Part shown: piece by piece, positions 16,824 to 25,707 of the stretch
Layout of the letters: every line of letters starts with the position of its first letter
Numbering within the stretch: the stretch's first letter is position 1
From: Pseudarthrobacter sp. BIM B-2242
GTDB taxonomy: Bacteria > Actinomycetota > Actinomycetes > Actinomycetales > Micrococcaceae
Length of the DNA: 64,000 nucleotides
Reading direction: 5' to 3'
NCBI RefSeq assembly: GCF_014764445.1
Contig: NZ_CP061721.1
Span: 3,782,001-3,846,000 of the forward strand
Notes under the pieces: model-generated
Databases searched by the model: none
The model's input: the letters and a program-made list of their open reading frames with translations, nothing else
What the model was told of the DNA's origin: nothing
Program-made: the position numbers and the translations under genes

Positions 16824-18254
16824 ATGAGCACCACCCCAGGGGCAATCCGCCCAACCCCTGAAGCCAGCGCCGGCCAGCGGGACCCCAAGAAAGCGGCAAT
16901 GAGCGGCTGGATCGGAAGCGCACTTGAGTACTACGATTTTGCGCTGTACTCGCTGGCCGCGACGCTGATCTTCCCGGCCATCTTCTTCCCGTCCGAGAAC
17001 AAGACAGTGGCCATCATCGCCTCGCTCGCCACCTACGCCGTGGGCTACGTTTCCCGTCCGGTGGGCGCAGTTGTCCTGGGCGCTTACGGCGACCGGCACG
17101 GCCGTAAGCAGGTGCTGGTTTTTGCCATGCTGCTGATGGGCTTCGCGACGTTCGCCGTCGGGCTCCTGCCCACATACGGACAGGTGGGCGTCCTGGCACC
17201 GATCCTTCTGGTGATCCTCCGCCTGATCCAAGGGTTCGCCGTCGCCGGCGAACTGGGCGGCGCCAGCGCCATGATCGTGGAGCACTCTCCCGATGCCAAG
17301 CGCGGATTCTTCACAAGCTTCAGCCTGCAGGGCACACAGGTGGGCTCCATCCTTGCCACCGCCGTGCTGCTTCCCCTCGCAGCCATCCTCCCCGCTGACC
17401 AGTTCCAGTCCTGGGGCTGGCGCATCCCGTTCCTGCTCAGCGCCTTCGTGATCCTGGCCGGCTACCTCATCCGCCGTCGTGTACAAGAGCCGCCGGCGTA
17501 CTTGGCGCAGACCGGAACGGGCAAGGCGAAGCCCCGGTTCCCCTTCGTTGACCTTGTGCGCAGCCATCCCTGGGTCATGGTCCGCTGCGTCATCATGACG
17601 TTCACCAACGTGATCGGCATGGCCACGCTGATCTTCGGCGTCTCCTACGCCACCCAGGAGGGCTACGGCAACGGCTTCACCAGCAGCGAATTCCTCTGGG
17701 TGACACTCGTGGCCAACGTGGCCGCAGTCGCCACCATCCCGCTTTTCGGCGCACTGTCGGACAGGATCGGCCGGCGGATGCTGATGGTGGCCGGCGGCAT
17801 CGGCGGCGGAGTGCTGGCCGGCGGATACCTGTGGGCCATCGAGCAGGGCAGCCTGGCACTGGTCTTCGTGTGCGTTGTGGTTGTCCAGGGCATCTTCTTC
17901 CAGATGTGGAACGCCACCTTTGCCACGTTCTTCCAGGAGCAGTTCCCCATGCGTATCCGCGTGACGGGGTTCGCGGTGTCGCAGAACCTGGGCCTCATGA
18001 TCGCCTCGTTCTTCCCGAGCATCTTCACCGCTATCGCTCCGCCGGGATCCGCCAACGTCCCCCTGGTGATCGGGCTGACAACATTCGGCATCTGCGCCGT
18101 CGCAGCGCTGGCTACCTTCCTGTCCCCCGATACCAAGGGCAAATCGCTTGACGACCTTGAGGCCCGCAAGTCTGATCCGCAATTCCTGACCAGCCCCGAA
18201 GCACCGGATTTCCGCCAGGTTCGCGAAACCGCGGCAGCGAGGGTGCGAGTGTAG
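16824..18254 (+). CDS. MFS transporter, metabolite:H+ symporter (MHS) family
   Basis: A 476-residue, 12-helix importer of the MHS family (shikimate, proline/betaine, alpha-ketoglutarate type). The N-terminus AAMSGWIGSALEYYDFALYS and the loop GAYGDRHGRKQVL between helices 2 and 3 are diagnostic, as is GALSDRIGRRMLM after helix 8. ATG 16824 is chosen because GAAGGA lies 11 nt upstream; ATG 16800, which adds eight residues, is possible. A LacI-type dyad lies upstream at 16710. It is followed by two strong hairpins. The substrate is unknown; the neighbouring cyclitol operon is on the opposite strand. Confidence 0.9.
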   Translation: MSTTPGAIRPTPEASAGQRDPKKAAMSGWIGSALEYYDFALYSLAATLIFPAIFFPSENKTVAIIASLATYAVGYVSRPVGAVVLGAYGDRHGRKQVLVFAMLLMGFATFAVGLLPTYGQVGVLAPILLVILRLIQGFAVAGELGGASAMIVEHSPDAKRGFFTSFSLQGTQVGSILATAVLLPLAAILPADQFQSWGWRIPFLLSAFVILAGYLIRRRVQEPPAYLAQTGTGKAKPRFPFVDLVRSHPWVMVRCVIMTFTNVIGMATLIFGVSYATQEGYGNGFTSSEFLWVTLVANVAAVATIPLFGALSDRIGRRMLMVAGGIGGGVLAGGYLWAIEQGSLALVFVCVVVVQGIFFQMWNATFATFFQEQFPMRIRVTGFAVSQNLGLMIASFFPSIFTAIAPPGSANVPLVIGLTTFGICAVAALATFLSPDTKGKSLDDLEARKSDPQFLTSPEAPDFRQVRETAAARVRV

Positions 18255-18301
18255 CCCTTGCCACCCCGGGGCGGCTGACTTAGGTGGCATCCAATACTCA
18301 G

Positions 18302-18333
18302 TCATCGACGGCGGGACTTCCCGCCGTCGATGA
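18302..18333. terminator. Bidirectional hairpin terminator
   Basis: TCATCGACGGCGGG (18302-18315) pairs perfectly with CCCGCCGTCGATGA (18320-18333) around a 4-nt loop. It lies between the convergent MHS transporter and MmsA genes. A similar GACGGCGGGA core recurs in the terminator at 35697-35735. Confidence 0.75.
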
Positions 18334-18334
18334 C

Positions 18335-18378
18335 GGTTTCGGCAGGCTCAACCACCGGTGGTTGAGCCTGCCGAAACC
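18335..18378. repeat. 44-bp perfect palindrome (REP-like)
   Basis: GGTTTCGGCAGGCTCAACCA at the left arm is followed by CC and then by its exact mirror, a 22+22 bp palindrome with no loop. It abuts the preceding terminator and ends 7 bp before the MmsA stop. The sequence type (GGTGGTTGAGCCTGCCGAAA) resembles a short palindromic repeat that I know from other Micrococcaceae and Microbacteriaceae intergenic regions; that link is from memory and not verified here. Confidence 0.7.
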
Positions 18379-18385
18379 CGTTTCC

Positions 18386-19879
18386 TCAGTTGGACGGGAA
18401 GTTGTACGACGCGCCTGATGCGTGGCTTGCTTCGGGCCAGCGTGAGGTGACCACCTTGCCGCGGGTATAGAAGGACACACCTTCGGGGCCGTAAATGTGC
18501 TTGTCGCCGAAGAGTGACGCCTTCCAGCCGCCGAAGGAGTAGTAGGCAACCGGCACCGGCAGCGGCACGTTGATGCCGATCATGCCCACGTCCACGGAGC
18601 GCTGGAACTTCCGGGCAGCCGCGCCGGAGGAGGTGAAGATGGCTGTGCCATTGCCGTACGGGTTGGCGTTAATGAGGGCAATTCCGGCGTCGAGGTCCTC
18701 GACGCGGACCACAACGAGAACCGGTCCGAAGATCTCCTCGGTGTAGGCGCTCATTTCGGTCTTGACGTGGTCGATGACCGTGGGGCCAACCCAGAAGCCT
18801 TCCTCATGGCCGGGTACCACCAGGTCGCGGCCGTCCACCACCATCGCGGCACCCGCGGCCTCCGCCTCGGCAATCGTCTTGACGATGAAGTTCCTGGAGT
18901 CTGCGCTGATGACCGGTCCCATGTCGGCGTCCGGTTCGGTGCCGTTCTTGACCTTGACGGCCACGGCACGCTCTTCCACCTTCTTCACCAGCAGGTCGGC
19001 GGCGTCACCGACGGCGACGGCCACGGAGATGGCCATGCAGCGCTGGCCGGCGGAGCCGAATGCGGCCGCGGCGAGGTGGTCGGCAGCGTTGTCGAGGTCG
19101 GCGTCGGGCAGCACGATGGCGTGGTTCTTCGCACCGCCCAGGGCCTGTACGCGCTTGCCGTGGGCCGTCGCTACCTCGTTGATGTGCTTGGCCACCGGGG
19201 TGGAGCCGACGAAGGAGATGCCGTCCACATCCGGGTGGGTCAGGAGGCCGGAGACCACTTCGCGGTCTCCGTGCAGGACCTGGAACACGCCGTCGGGCAG
19301 ACCTGCCTGCGTGAAGAGGTCGGCCAGCAGCATTGCCGCGGACGGAACCCGGTGGGAGGGCTTGAGGATGAAGGCGTTGCCGGTGGCGATCGCCATCGGC
19401 GCCATCCACAGCGGTACCATCACGGGGAAGTTGAACGGGGTGATGCCGGCGACCACGCCGATCGGCTCCCGGAAGGAGAACACGTCGATGCCGGTGGAGA
19501 CCTGGTCCGAATATTCACCCTTGAGCAGCTGCGGGATGCCGCAGGCGAACTCGATGACCTCCAGGCCGCGGCCGATCTCGCCCTTCGCGTCGGAGAGGAC
19601 CTTGCCGTGCTCGGCGGTGATCAGCTGCGCGAGGTCATCCACGTGGGCGGCGACCAGTTCACGGAACTTGAACAGCACCGCGGTGCGCTTGGCCAGGGAA
19701 ATATCGCCCCAGCTGACGGCGGCGGCCTTGGCCGCCGCGACGGTCGCGTCAAGGTCCGCCTGGTTGGCCAGCCGCAGCTCTGCGGTGACGGCGCCCGTCG
19801 CGGGGTTGTAGACGGGCTTGGTGTCGGTTCCAGAACCTGTTGCCTCGGATCCGCTGATGAAGTGGTTGATGAAAGTCAT
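18386..19879 (-). CDS. mmsA: CoA-acylating methylmalonate-semialdehyde dehydrogenase
   Basis: Oxidises malonate semialdehyde or methylmalonate semialdehyde to acetyl-CoA or propionyl-CoA with NAD and CoA (IolA/MmsA), the last step of inositol breakdown. The 497 residues have the ALDH plan: PFNFPVMVPLWMAPMAIATG, the NAD segment VGSTPVAKHINE, and the catalytic cysteine in FGSAGQRCMAISVAV. The absence of the usual ELGGK-type glutamate (QALGGAKNHAIV here) is characteristic of the CoA-dependent subgroup. AGGAG precedes ATG 19879. It is the last gene of the long leftward cyclitol operon, 2 bp after the upstream oxidoreductase gene. Confidence 0.94.
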   Translation of the reverse strand: MTFINHFISGSEATGSGTDTKPVYNPATGAVTAELRLANQADLDATVAAAKAAAVSWGDISLAKRTAVLFKFRELVAAHVDDLAQLITAEHGKVLSDAKGEIGRGLEVIEFACGIPQLLKGEYSDQVSTGIDVFSFREPIGVVAGITPFNFPVMVPLWMAPMAIATGNAFILKPSHRVPSAAMLLADLFTQAGLPDGVFQVLHGDREVVSGLLTHPDVDGISFVGSTPVAKHINEVATAHGKRVQALGGAKNHAIVLPDADLDNAADHLAAAAFGSAGQRCMAISVAVAVGDAADLLVKKVEERAVAVKVKNGTEPDADMGPVISADSRNFIVKTIAEAEAAGAAMVVDGRDLVVPGHEEGFWVGPTVIDHVKTEMSAYTEEIFGPVLVVVRVEDLDAGIALINANPYGNGTAIFTSSGAAARKFQRSVDVGMIGINVPLPVPVAYYSFGGWKASLFGDKHIYGPEGVSFYTRGKVVTSRWPEASHASGASYNFPSN

Positions 19880-19881
19880 GG

Positions 19882-20907
19882 TTACTGCTCCTGTAGTAAG
19901 TGGTGTTCCACGGCGTGGACCGGTTCGACGTTCCGTGGGAGTCCTGCGGCGAGGGATTCATGGAGGGCGAGGCGGACGGCCAGGTTCTGTTCCGTCAGTT
20001 CCTGGTGGACAACTTCCTGCCCGGCGCTGCGGGCCCAGATGCTGAACCGTTCAATTTCGACCTTGAACGGGTCTTCGATCACGTCGAAGACCTCGGTGCT
20101 GCCGTCCCGGAGGGAAACGGTCACGCGGGCTGCCTCCCCCGGAAGCGGGTCAAAGGCGTTGTCGAGCGTGATCTGCCCCTTCGTGCCGATGATCTGGAAC
20201 GTGTTCACGCGGGGTCCTTCGAAACCACAGTCCAGGGTTCCGATGACGCCGTCGTAATCCAGGATCGCGGCGACGGTGGTCTCCACGGGGTCCCCCGGGC
20301 TGGTTCCCTTGGCGTACACGCTCGCGGGGGCGCGTCCCATCACCATGTTCATGATGTCGACGGCGTAGCAACCGACATCGTTGACGGCACCTCCCTCAAG
20401 ACCCGTCTGAAGGCGGACCTCGCCCGGGCTGCGGTCCATCACAAAGTGGAACCGCGCATGCATCGAGACAATCCGGCCGATCCGGCCCGCGTCGATGAAC
20501 TCACGGACTTTCTGGTGCTGCGGGTGGAAACGGTACATAAACGCCTCCATCAGGCTCACCCCGTTGCTCTGGCAGGCCTTGACGACGCGGGCGTAGTCTT
20601 CGAGGCTGCCCACCAGCGGCTTCTCGCACAGGATGTCCTTGCCGGCCTCCGCCGCCGCGATGATCCATTCCGCATGCAGTCCGTTGGGAAACGGGAGGTA
20701 GACGGCCTCGATGGCCGGATCCGCCAGCAGCTCTTCATGCGACGAGTAGACAGCCGGGATGCCGAAGCGGGCGGCGACCTCGGCGGCTCGGCCGTTGGGG
20801 CTGCTGATCGCCGAGGCGGTGGCGTTGCGGGCCTTTTGCATGGCCGGCAGGAACCTGTCCTGGGCGATGCGGGCGGTGGTGAGAACGCCCCAGCGCACCG
20901 CGCTCAT
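19882..20907 (-). CDS. Gfo/Idh/MocA family oxidoreductase
   Basis: NAD(P)-dependent sugar or cyclitol dehydrogenase, 341 residues. The Rossmann part begins VRWGVLTTARIAQDRFLPAM and holds the EKPLV motif (CEKPLVGSLEDYARV); the C-terminal part carries GGAVNDVGCYAVDIMNMVMG with the usual catalytic Asp/His-type region. It overlaps the upstream TIM-barrel gene by 4 bp and is 2 bp from mmsA. It is one of three Gfo/Idh enzymes in the operon and closest in type to the glucose-fructose oxidoreductase/dihydrodiol dehydrogenase group; the substrate is not clear. Confidence 0.9.
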   Translation of the reverse strand: MSAVRWGVLTTARIAQDRFLPAMQKARNATASAISSPNGRAAEVAARFGIPAVYSSHEELLADPAIEAVYLPFPNGLHAEWIIAAAEAGKDILCEKPLVGSLEDYARVVKACQSNGVSLMEAFMYRFHPQHQKVREFIDAGRIGRIVSMHARFHFVMDRSPGEVRLQTGLEGGAVNDVGCYAVDIMNMVMGRAPASVYAKGTSPGDPVETTVAAILDYDGVIGTLDCGFEGPRVNTFQIIGTKGQITLDNAFDPLPGEAARVTVSLRDGSTEVFDVIEDPFKVEIERFSIWARSAGQEVVHQELTEQNLAVRLALHESLAAGLPRNVEPVHAVEHHLLQEQ

Positions 20908-21791
20908 GTAGCGAGCCCGGCTTCCAATTCACGGAGGAAGGCCACAGACTGCCGGACATCCCGGACGGGCCCGTCCCCTGCCGGGGCGGCCTCGAGGATG
21001 GTGTCCTGTTCCATCGTGAACCAGCCGCCGTAGCCGGCCTCGAGGAGGTTCAGGACGATGTCTGAGATTCCGGCATCCCCCTGTCCTAGGGGGACGTACA
21101 TTCCGGTCTTGACGCCGTCGGTGTAGGAGATTTCACCCTTCTGGACGCGATCGGCCACGGCTTTGCGCACGTCTTTGAGGTGCGTGTGGCCGATGCGCGC
21201 GGCGTAGTCCCGGGCTAGCTGCCCGGGGTCTGTGCCGCCGATCAGAAGGTGGCCGGTGTCCAGGCAGAGGTTCGCGGCGGTGTCGTTCAGGACGCGGTTG
21301 ACGTCCGACGTCGTCTCGATCATTGTGCCCACGTGCGGATGCACTACTGCCTGGATGCCCTGATCGGCGGCTGCCTGGACGATGGTGTCAAGGTTCCGGC
21401 CGAACAGGTGCCAGCCGTCGGCGTCGAGCTCGTGCCGCTGGTCATATCCGGCGACGCCGGTTTCCGCGGCGAGGACCATGATGGTGGCTCCTGCCGCCTG
21501 GTAGGCGTCCAGTTCCGCGGAAACTGCTTTGAGCGGGTCCTTGGCGGCATCGTGCAGGATGATCGGAAAGAATCCGCCGATGGCCTGCAGGTTGTGCCGC
21601 TGCAGCACCTCGGCGCGTGCGGTTGCTTCCTCGGGCAGGAAGCCTGCCGGGCCGAATTCCGTGGCCGTGATGCCCAGGGCGGTCATCTCGGACAGGACGC
21701 GGTCTGCTTCAAGCTGGTGCCCCCACCCGGGGACTTCGCACACGCCCCAGGAAATGGGGGCGGCGGCAAGGCGGCTGGTAATGATGCTCAA
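20904..21791 (-). CDS. TIM-barrel isomerase/dehydratase, IolE (myo-inosose-2 dehydratase)-like
   Basis: A 295-residue xylose-isomerase-like barrel. The N-terminus AAAPISWGVCEVPGWGHQLE is typical of the IolE branch, and VVHPHVGTMIETTSDVNRVL, LCLDTGHLLIGGTDP and HLKDV supply the metal-binding His, Asp and His residues. IolE removes water from 2-keto-myo-inositol to give the dione used by IolD, which is encoded in the same operon. It overlaps its neighbours by 4 bp on both sides. IolE is the best call, but other keto-sugar isomerases of this fold cannot be excluded. Confidence 0.8.
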   Translation of the reverse strand: MSIITSRLAAAPISWGVCEVPGWGHQLEADRVLSEMTALGITATEFGPAGFLPEEATARAEVLQRHNLQAIGGFFPIILHDAAKDPLKAVSAELDAYQAAGATIMVLAAETGVAGYDQRHELDADGWHLFGRNLDTIVQAAADQGIQAVVHPHVGTMIETTSDVNRVLNDTAANLCLDTGHLLIGGTDPGQLARDYAARIGHTHLKDVRKAVADRVQKGEISYTDGVKTGMYVPLGQGDAGISDIVLNLLEAGYGGWFTMEQDTILEAAPAGDGPVRDVRQSVAFLRELEAGLAT

Positions 21792-22573
21792 TCTGATCCT
21801 CCAAGTACGTTCTGATCCCAGTCAATGACCGAGCCGGTGACCACTCCGCTCCGGCTGGAGAGGAGAAAAACTACAAATTCGGCGATCTCGCCCACTTGTC
21901 CGAGCTTGCCCATCGGCACGGAGGCGTTGGCTTTTTCCAGCCAGTCGTCTCCTGCGCCGTGAAATTTCCGCTGGGTCTCTTCTTCGCCTTCGGTGGCCGT
22001 CCAGCCGATGTCCAGGCCGTTGATCCTGATCTTGTCCCAGCGGTGCGCGTGGGCGGCGTTCCGGGTAGCGCCGGCCAGCCCGGCCTTTGCCGCCACATAG
22101 GGCGCCAGGTAGGGCTGGCCGCCGAGTTCGGCGATGGAGATGACGTTCAGGATGCTGCCGGGGACTTTGCGCTCCCGGAGGTGCTTGATCGTCTCCGCCA
22201 TGATGAAGAACGGCGACTTCAGGTTGATTGCGATGTGCGCATCGAAGAGTTCCGGGGTGGTGTCCAGCATCGTTCCGCGGGTGGTGAGGCCGGCCGCGTT
22301 CACGGCGCAGTCGAGCTGCCCGAAGACGGAGATGGTTTCCAGCACGGAATTGCGTGCCTGCTCGACGTCGGCCAGATCAGTTTTGATGAAGCGGGCCTTG
22401 ACGCCGGACTTCTCCAGCTCGGCGGCGAGCCTTTCGCCCGAATCGGCGTTGCGGCCGGTCACGGCCACTCCGGCCGCGCCTTCGGCTGCCGCCCGGCGGG
22501 CAATGCCTGCCCCGAGGCCCTGGGTGCCGCCGCTGACAAGGACCACCTTGTCAGCGAGGAGCGGGTTGTTCAT
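21788..22573 (-). CDS. SDR family oxidoreductase
   Basis: NAD(P)-dependent dehydrogenase, 261 residues. Cofactor motif GGTQGLGAGIA, NAAG as AVNAAGLTTRG, serine in NVISIAELGG, and catalytic YVAAK. The C-terminus ending in GSVIDWDQNVLGG is unusual for the common 3-oxoacyl-ACP reductases and resembles sugar/polyol SDRs. It sits between iolG and the IolE-like gene with a 4-bp overlap downstream and 3 bp upstream, so it acts in the same pathway, perhaps oxidising a second inositol isomer (inference). Confidence 0.88.
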   Translation of the reverse strand: MNNPLLADKVVLVSGGTQGLGAGIARRAAAEGAAGVAVTGRNADSGERLAAELEKSGVKARFIKTDLADVEQARNSVLETISVFGQLDCAVNAAGLTTRGTMLDTTPELFDAHIAINLKSPFFIMAETIKHLRERKVPGSILNVISIAELGGQPYLAPYVAAKAGLAGATRNAAHAHRWDKIRINGLDIGWTATEGEEETQRKFHGAGDDWLEKANASVPMGKLGQVGEIAEFVVFLLSSRSGVVTGSVIDWDQNVLGGSD

Positions 22574-22576
22574 TCC

Positions 22577-23590
22577 CTACTCCTTTCCGATGGTGACCAC
22601 GTGGCCTGACCTGGCGGATTCCTCGGCAGCGTTGGCCAGCACAAGGGCCATGACGCCGTCGTCGAAGCCGGGGCTGCAGCTGGTTCCGCCGCGGACGGCC
22701 TTGACGAAGCTGTCCAGCTCATTGCGGTAGGCCTGGCCGTAGCGTTCCAGGAAGAACGGCAAGTAGGCGTCGGACTCTTCGGTGCCGGCGGCGCTGAACT
22801 TTCGCACTGTGGTGGGAGCCATGTTGCCAGCGGTCAGCAGGCCCTCGCTGCCGAAGGCTTCCAGCCGCTGGTCATGGCCGTAGGCGCTGTGACGGGAATT
22901 GATGATTGTGATCTGCTCACCGCCGCGTCCCCGCAGATTGATGACCACCGAGTCGAAGTCACCGGCCTCTTCGATGTAGTCGCAGAACAGGTTTGAGCCG
23001 GTGGCCGATACTTCGATGATGTCCGGGACGAAGAACCGGGCCATGTCGAGGTCGTGGATGCTCTGGTCCCGGAAGATCCCGCCGGACGTTTCGATGTATG
23101 CCTTGGGCGCCGGAGCGGGGTCCCGGCTGATGATGGTCAGCTGCTCCAGGCGCCCGATTTCCCCGGCTTCAACCCGTGCGCGGAGCGAGGCGAAGTTGGG
23201 GTCGAAGCGGCGGTTGAAGCCGAGCATCAGGGGGCTGGTGGTGCCGCGGATCTGGTCCCGGCATTCGCGGACCCGGTCGATGTCCAGGTCAATGGGCTTT
23301 TCGCAGAGGGCGGCGACGCCGGCGGCCGCGGCCCGGGAGATCAGGTCGACGTGGGTGGGCGTTGGCGAACCGATGATGATGGCGTCCAGGTCAGCGTTAG
23401 CGAAAACCTCATCGGCGGTTTCGACGGCCTGCGCGCCGGTAACGGCGGCAAGGTCCTGTGCGCCCTTGATGAACGGGTCAGCGATCCAGGCCAATTCCAG
23501 GTCCGGGTGGTCGGCGATGTTCCGGGCGTGGACCTGGCCGATGCGGCCGGATCCGAAGAGGGCAACCTTGAGCGGTCGTTCACTGGACAT
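22577..23590 (-). CDS. iolG: Inositol 2-dehydrogenase (IolG-type Gfo/Idh/MocA)
   Basis: NAD-dependent oxidation of myo-inositol to 2-keto-myo-inositol. The 337-residue protein has the Rossmann start KVALFGSGRIGQVHARNIAD, the CEKPIDLDIDR motif with the catalytic lysine, GFNRRFDPNFASL, and the substrate-site block SGGIFRDQSIHDLDMARF with the catalytic Asp and His. This pattern is that of IolG. AAAGGA precedes ATG 23590. It starts the second half of the operon, followed by the SDR gene after 3 bp. scyllo-Inositol or another isomer could also be a substrate. Confidence 0.9.
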   Translation of the reverse strand: MSSERPLKVALFGSGRIGQVHARNIADHPDLELAWIADPFIKGAQDLAAVTGAQAVETADEVFANADLDAIIIGSPTPTHVDLISRAAAAGVAALCEKPIDLDIDRVRECRDQIRGTTSPLMLGFNRRFDPNFASLRARVEAGEIGRLEQLTIISRDPAPAPKAYIETSGGIFRDQSIHDLDMARFFVPDIIEVSATGSNLFCDYIEEAGDFDSVVINLRGRGGEQITIINSRHSAYGHDQRLEAFGSEGLLTAGNMAPTTVRKFSAAGTEESDAYLPFFLERYGQAYRNELDSFVKAVRGGTSCSPGFDDGVMALVLANAAEESARSGHVVTIGKE

Positions 23591-23674
23591 GGGTGGGGGT
23601 CCTTTCGTGTTTCCCGCCGGCGGGTGATCCGCCTGTGGTTGATTCAGCTTGAGTAAGTGTGGTGGGGGTGTTCA

Positions 23675-24607
23675 TCACGGGGTTGCCACGGCTGCCGGGG
23701 CCCGTCCTGCGAGGACGTCGACGGCGCCTTTGGCGGCGTCGCGGACCGTGTGGGCCATACCCTGGCGGGTGAAGCCCATCAGGTGGGGCGTCAGCACCAC
23801 GTTCCCGAGGTCAAAGACAGCGTGGTGGGCTGGCGGTTCGGGATCGTAGACGTCGAGTCCGAGGCCGCCCAACTGCCCGGAGAGAAGGGCCTGGTGGGCT
23901 GCGTCAAGGTCCACGAGCCCGCCCCTGCTGCAGTTGACGAGGACGGCTCCGGCGGGCATCAAGGCGAGGCGTTCTGCGTTGATGAGGTTGTGGTTTTCCG
24001 GTGTCAACGGCACGTGCAGGGTGACGAAGTCGCTGCGTTCCAGCAGTTCTTCGACGGTTTTGCACCGGACGCCGGCAGGAACGTCTGCGAACGGATCGAA
24101 GGCCAGGACCTTGAGGTCGAAGGCTTCGGCGATCCGGGCGACGCGGCGTCCTATGCGCCCGTAGCCGATGATGCCCAGCGTGAAGCCCTCCAGGTCGCCC
24201 ACGGCAACGGCGGAGCGTTCGTTCCAGCGGCCGTCGCGGACCAGGGCCGTCAGCGTCGAGAGCTTCTTGACCAATGCCAGGAGGTGGGAGAACACGCCTT
24301 CGGCCACGGACGCCGTGTTGCTTCCGGGCGTGATGACCACCGGGATGCCCCGGCGGTTCGCCTCGGCGACGTCCACGAGGTCGGTACCGACGCCGGTCCT
24401 TGCGATGACCTTCAGGGCGGGCATCCGGTCAAGGAGTTCACGGTCAACACGGTACGCGGCGCGGACAATGGCGGCATCGGCCCGGGCAAGGTCCGCGTCG
24501 GTGGGATTGTGGATGATCTGCTGGTGCGGTGCCAGTTCCGGTTCGACCAGTCCGGCCTCGACGCCGCCAAGGGCTACGAGTATTTGGGGTGTGCTGAGGG
24601 AAGCCAT
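23675..24607 (-). CDS. D-isomer-specific 2-hydroxyacid dehydrogenase family protein
   Basis: NAD(P)-dependent dehydrogenase of the phosphoglycerate/glyoxylate reductase family, 310 residues. Substrate domain motif IARTGVGTDLVDV, cofactor motif GIIGYGRIGRRVARIAEAF, the catalytic Arg in NCSRGGLVD, Glu in YDPEPP and His in LTPHLMGFT are all present. The second ATG (24607) has AAGG six bases upstream, while the first (24613) has none, so 24607 is used. It lies between the LacI gene and iolG. Such an enzyme is not part of the canonical inositol route; a keto- or hydroxy-acid derivative may be its substrate. Confidence 0.88.
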   Translation of the reverse strand: MASLSTPQILVALGGVEAGLVEPELAPHQQIIHNPTDADLARADAAIVRAAYRVDRELLDRMPALKVIARTGVGTDLVDVAEANRRGIPVVITPGSNTASVAEGVFSHLLALVKKLSTLTALVRDGRWNERSAVAVGDLEGFTLGIIGYGRIGRRVARIAEAFDLKVLAFDPFADVPAGVRCKTVEELLERSDFVTLHVPLTPENHNLINAERLALMPAGAVLVNCSRGGLVDLDAAHQALLSGQLGGLGLDVYDPEPPAHHAVFDLGNVVLTPHLMGFTRQGMAHTVRDAAKGAVDVLAGRAPAAVATP

Positions 24608-24679
24608 CGTCATCCTTGAAGATGTGGGGGTGCACCCCGGGGCGGCTGGAAAGCCTACGGGGTGGCGGTGGGTGGGAGG

Positions 24680-25705
24680 TTAGAGGCCGAGCAGGCTGGA
24701 CGTGCGTATGACCAGTTGAGGGACGATCGGCTGGTGGACGAAGCCGCCGCCAAAATCGCTGTCGGCGATGCGCTCCAGGAGCGTTTTGGCCCCGGCGACG
24801 CCAATGCCGGAGCTGTCCGGATCAACGGTGGTCAGTCCAAGGCGGGGCATGGCACCCAGCGCGATGTTGTCGTAGCCGGTAATGGCCACTTCGACGCCGC
24901 GTTCATCGGCAGCGGTCATCGCGCCGAAGGCGGCGAGGTCGTTGATGCACGCCAGCGCGGTGGGGCGCTGGTGCCTGGACCGCGAGGAGCCCAGTGCCCG
25001 CTGGGCGGCAACGTAGCCGGACTCCTGGAAGAAGTCGGCTTCGACAATATGGATGTGGCGGGACAGCCCGTGTTCTTCCATGGCGGCGGAATATCCGTCC
25101 ACGCGGGCCCGGCCCACCGAGCCGCCCAGCCCGCCCAGATGCGCGATGTTCTCGTGCCCCTGGGCGATCAGGTGCTCAACCACCATGCTCATGCCAAGGG
25201 TATCGTCGCTGCGGACCACGTCTGCCGTGTCAATGTAGTCCGGTCCGCCGCCGGCGAAGACCACGGCCCCGCCGGACACGGCCCGGTTGAACGGCGCCTT
25301 GTCGGGCACCGTTCCCACCACCAGCAGGCCCGCCACGCGCAGGTCCCGGAAGGCCTGGAGGATGGACTGGTCCACTCCCCTGCCTGCGGCCGTGACCGCG
25401 CTGAAGAGGACGGTGTGTCCGGCCTCTTCCAGCACGGTCCGTGCGGCGTCGGCCACGTCAAACGCCCAAGGGTTGTGCATGTCGCTGACCAGGACACCAA
25501 TAGTGCCGTTGTCCCGGGTTGCCAGGGACCGGGCTGCGAGGTTCAACTCGTAGCCCATCTCCTCAACAACTTCGAGCACCCGCTTACGGCGTTCGTCACT
25601 GACGCGCGGTGAATCGCGCAGGACGAGGGAGACCAAGGATTTGGAGACGCCGGCGCGTTCGGCCACGTCCTTGATCGTGGGCCGACGGGCGGATGCGATG
25701 CTCAT
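24680..25705 (-). CDS. LacI-family transcriptional regulator
   Basis: A 341-residue repressor. The N-terminal helix-turn-helix and hinge helix read PTIKDVAERAGVSKSLVSLV and NLAARSLAT; a periplasmic-binding-like sugar-sensing domain follows (GVLVSDMHNPWAFDVADA, ACINDLAAFGAMTAADERG, ITGYDNIALG). It is embedded in the cyclitol operon between two oxidoreductase genes, 2 bp after the upstream Gfo/Idh stop, so it is co-transcribed and autoregulated. Its likely sites are the twin TGGAACGGTCYA sequences at 34315-34368, which have the central CG expected for LacI proteins. Confidence 0.93.
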   Translation of the reverse strand: MSIASARRPTIKDVAERAGVSKSLVSLVLRDSPRVSDERRKRVLEVVEEMGYELNLAARSLATRDNGTIGVLVSDMHNPWAFDVADAARTVLEEAGHTVLFSAVTAAGRGVDQSILQAFRDLRVAGLLVVGTVPDKAPFNRAVSGGAVVFAGGGPDYIDTADVVRSDDTLGMSMVVEHLIAQGHENIAHLGGLGGSVGRARVDGYSAAMEEHGLSRHIHIVEADFFQESGYVAAQRALGSSRSRHQRPTALACINDLAAFGAMTAADERGVEVAITGYDNIALGAMPRLGLTTVDPDSSGIGVAGAKTLLERIADSDFGGGFVHQPIVPQLVIRTSSLLGL

Positions 25706-25707
25706 CG

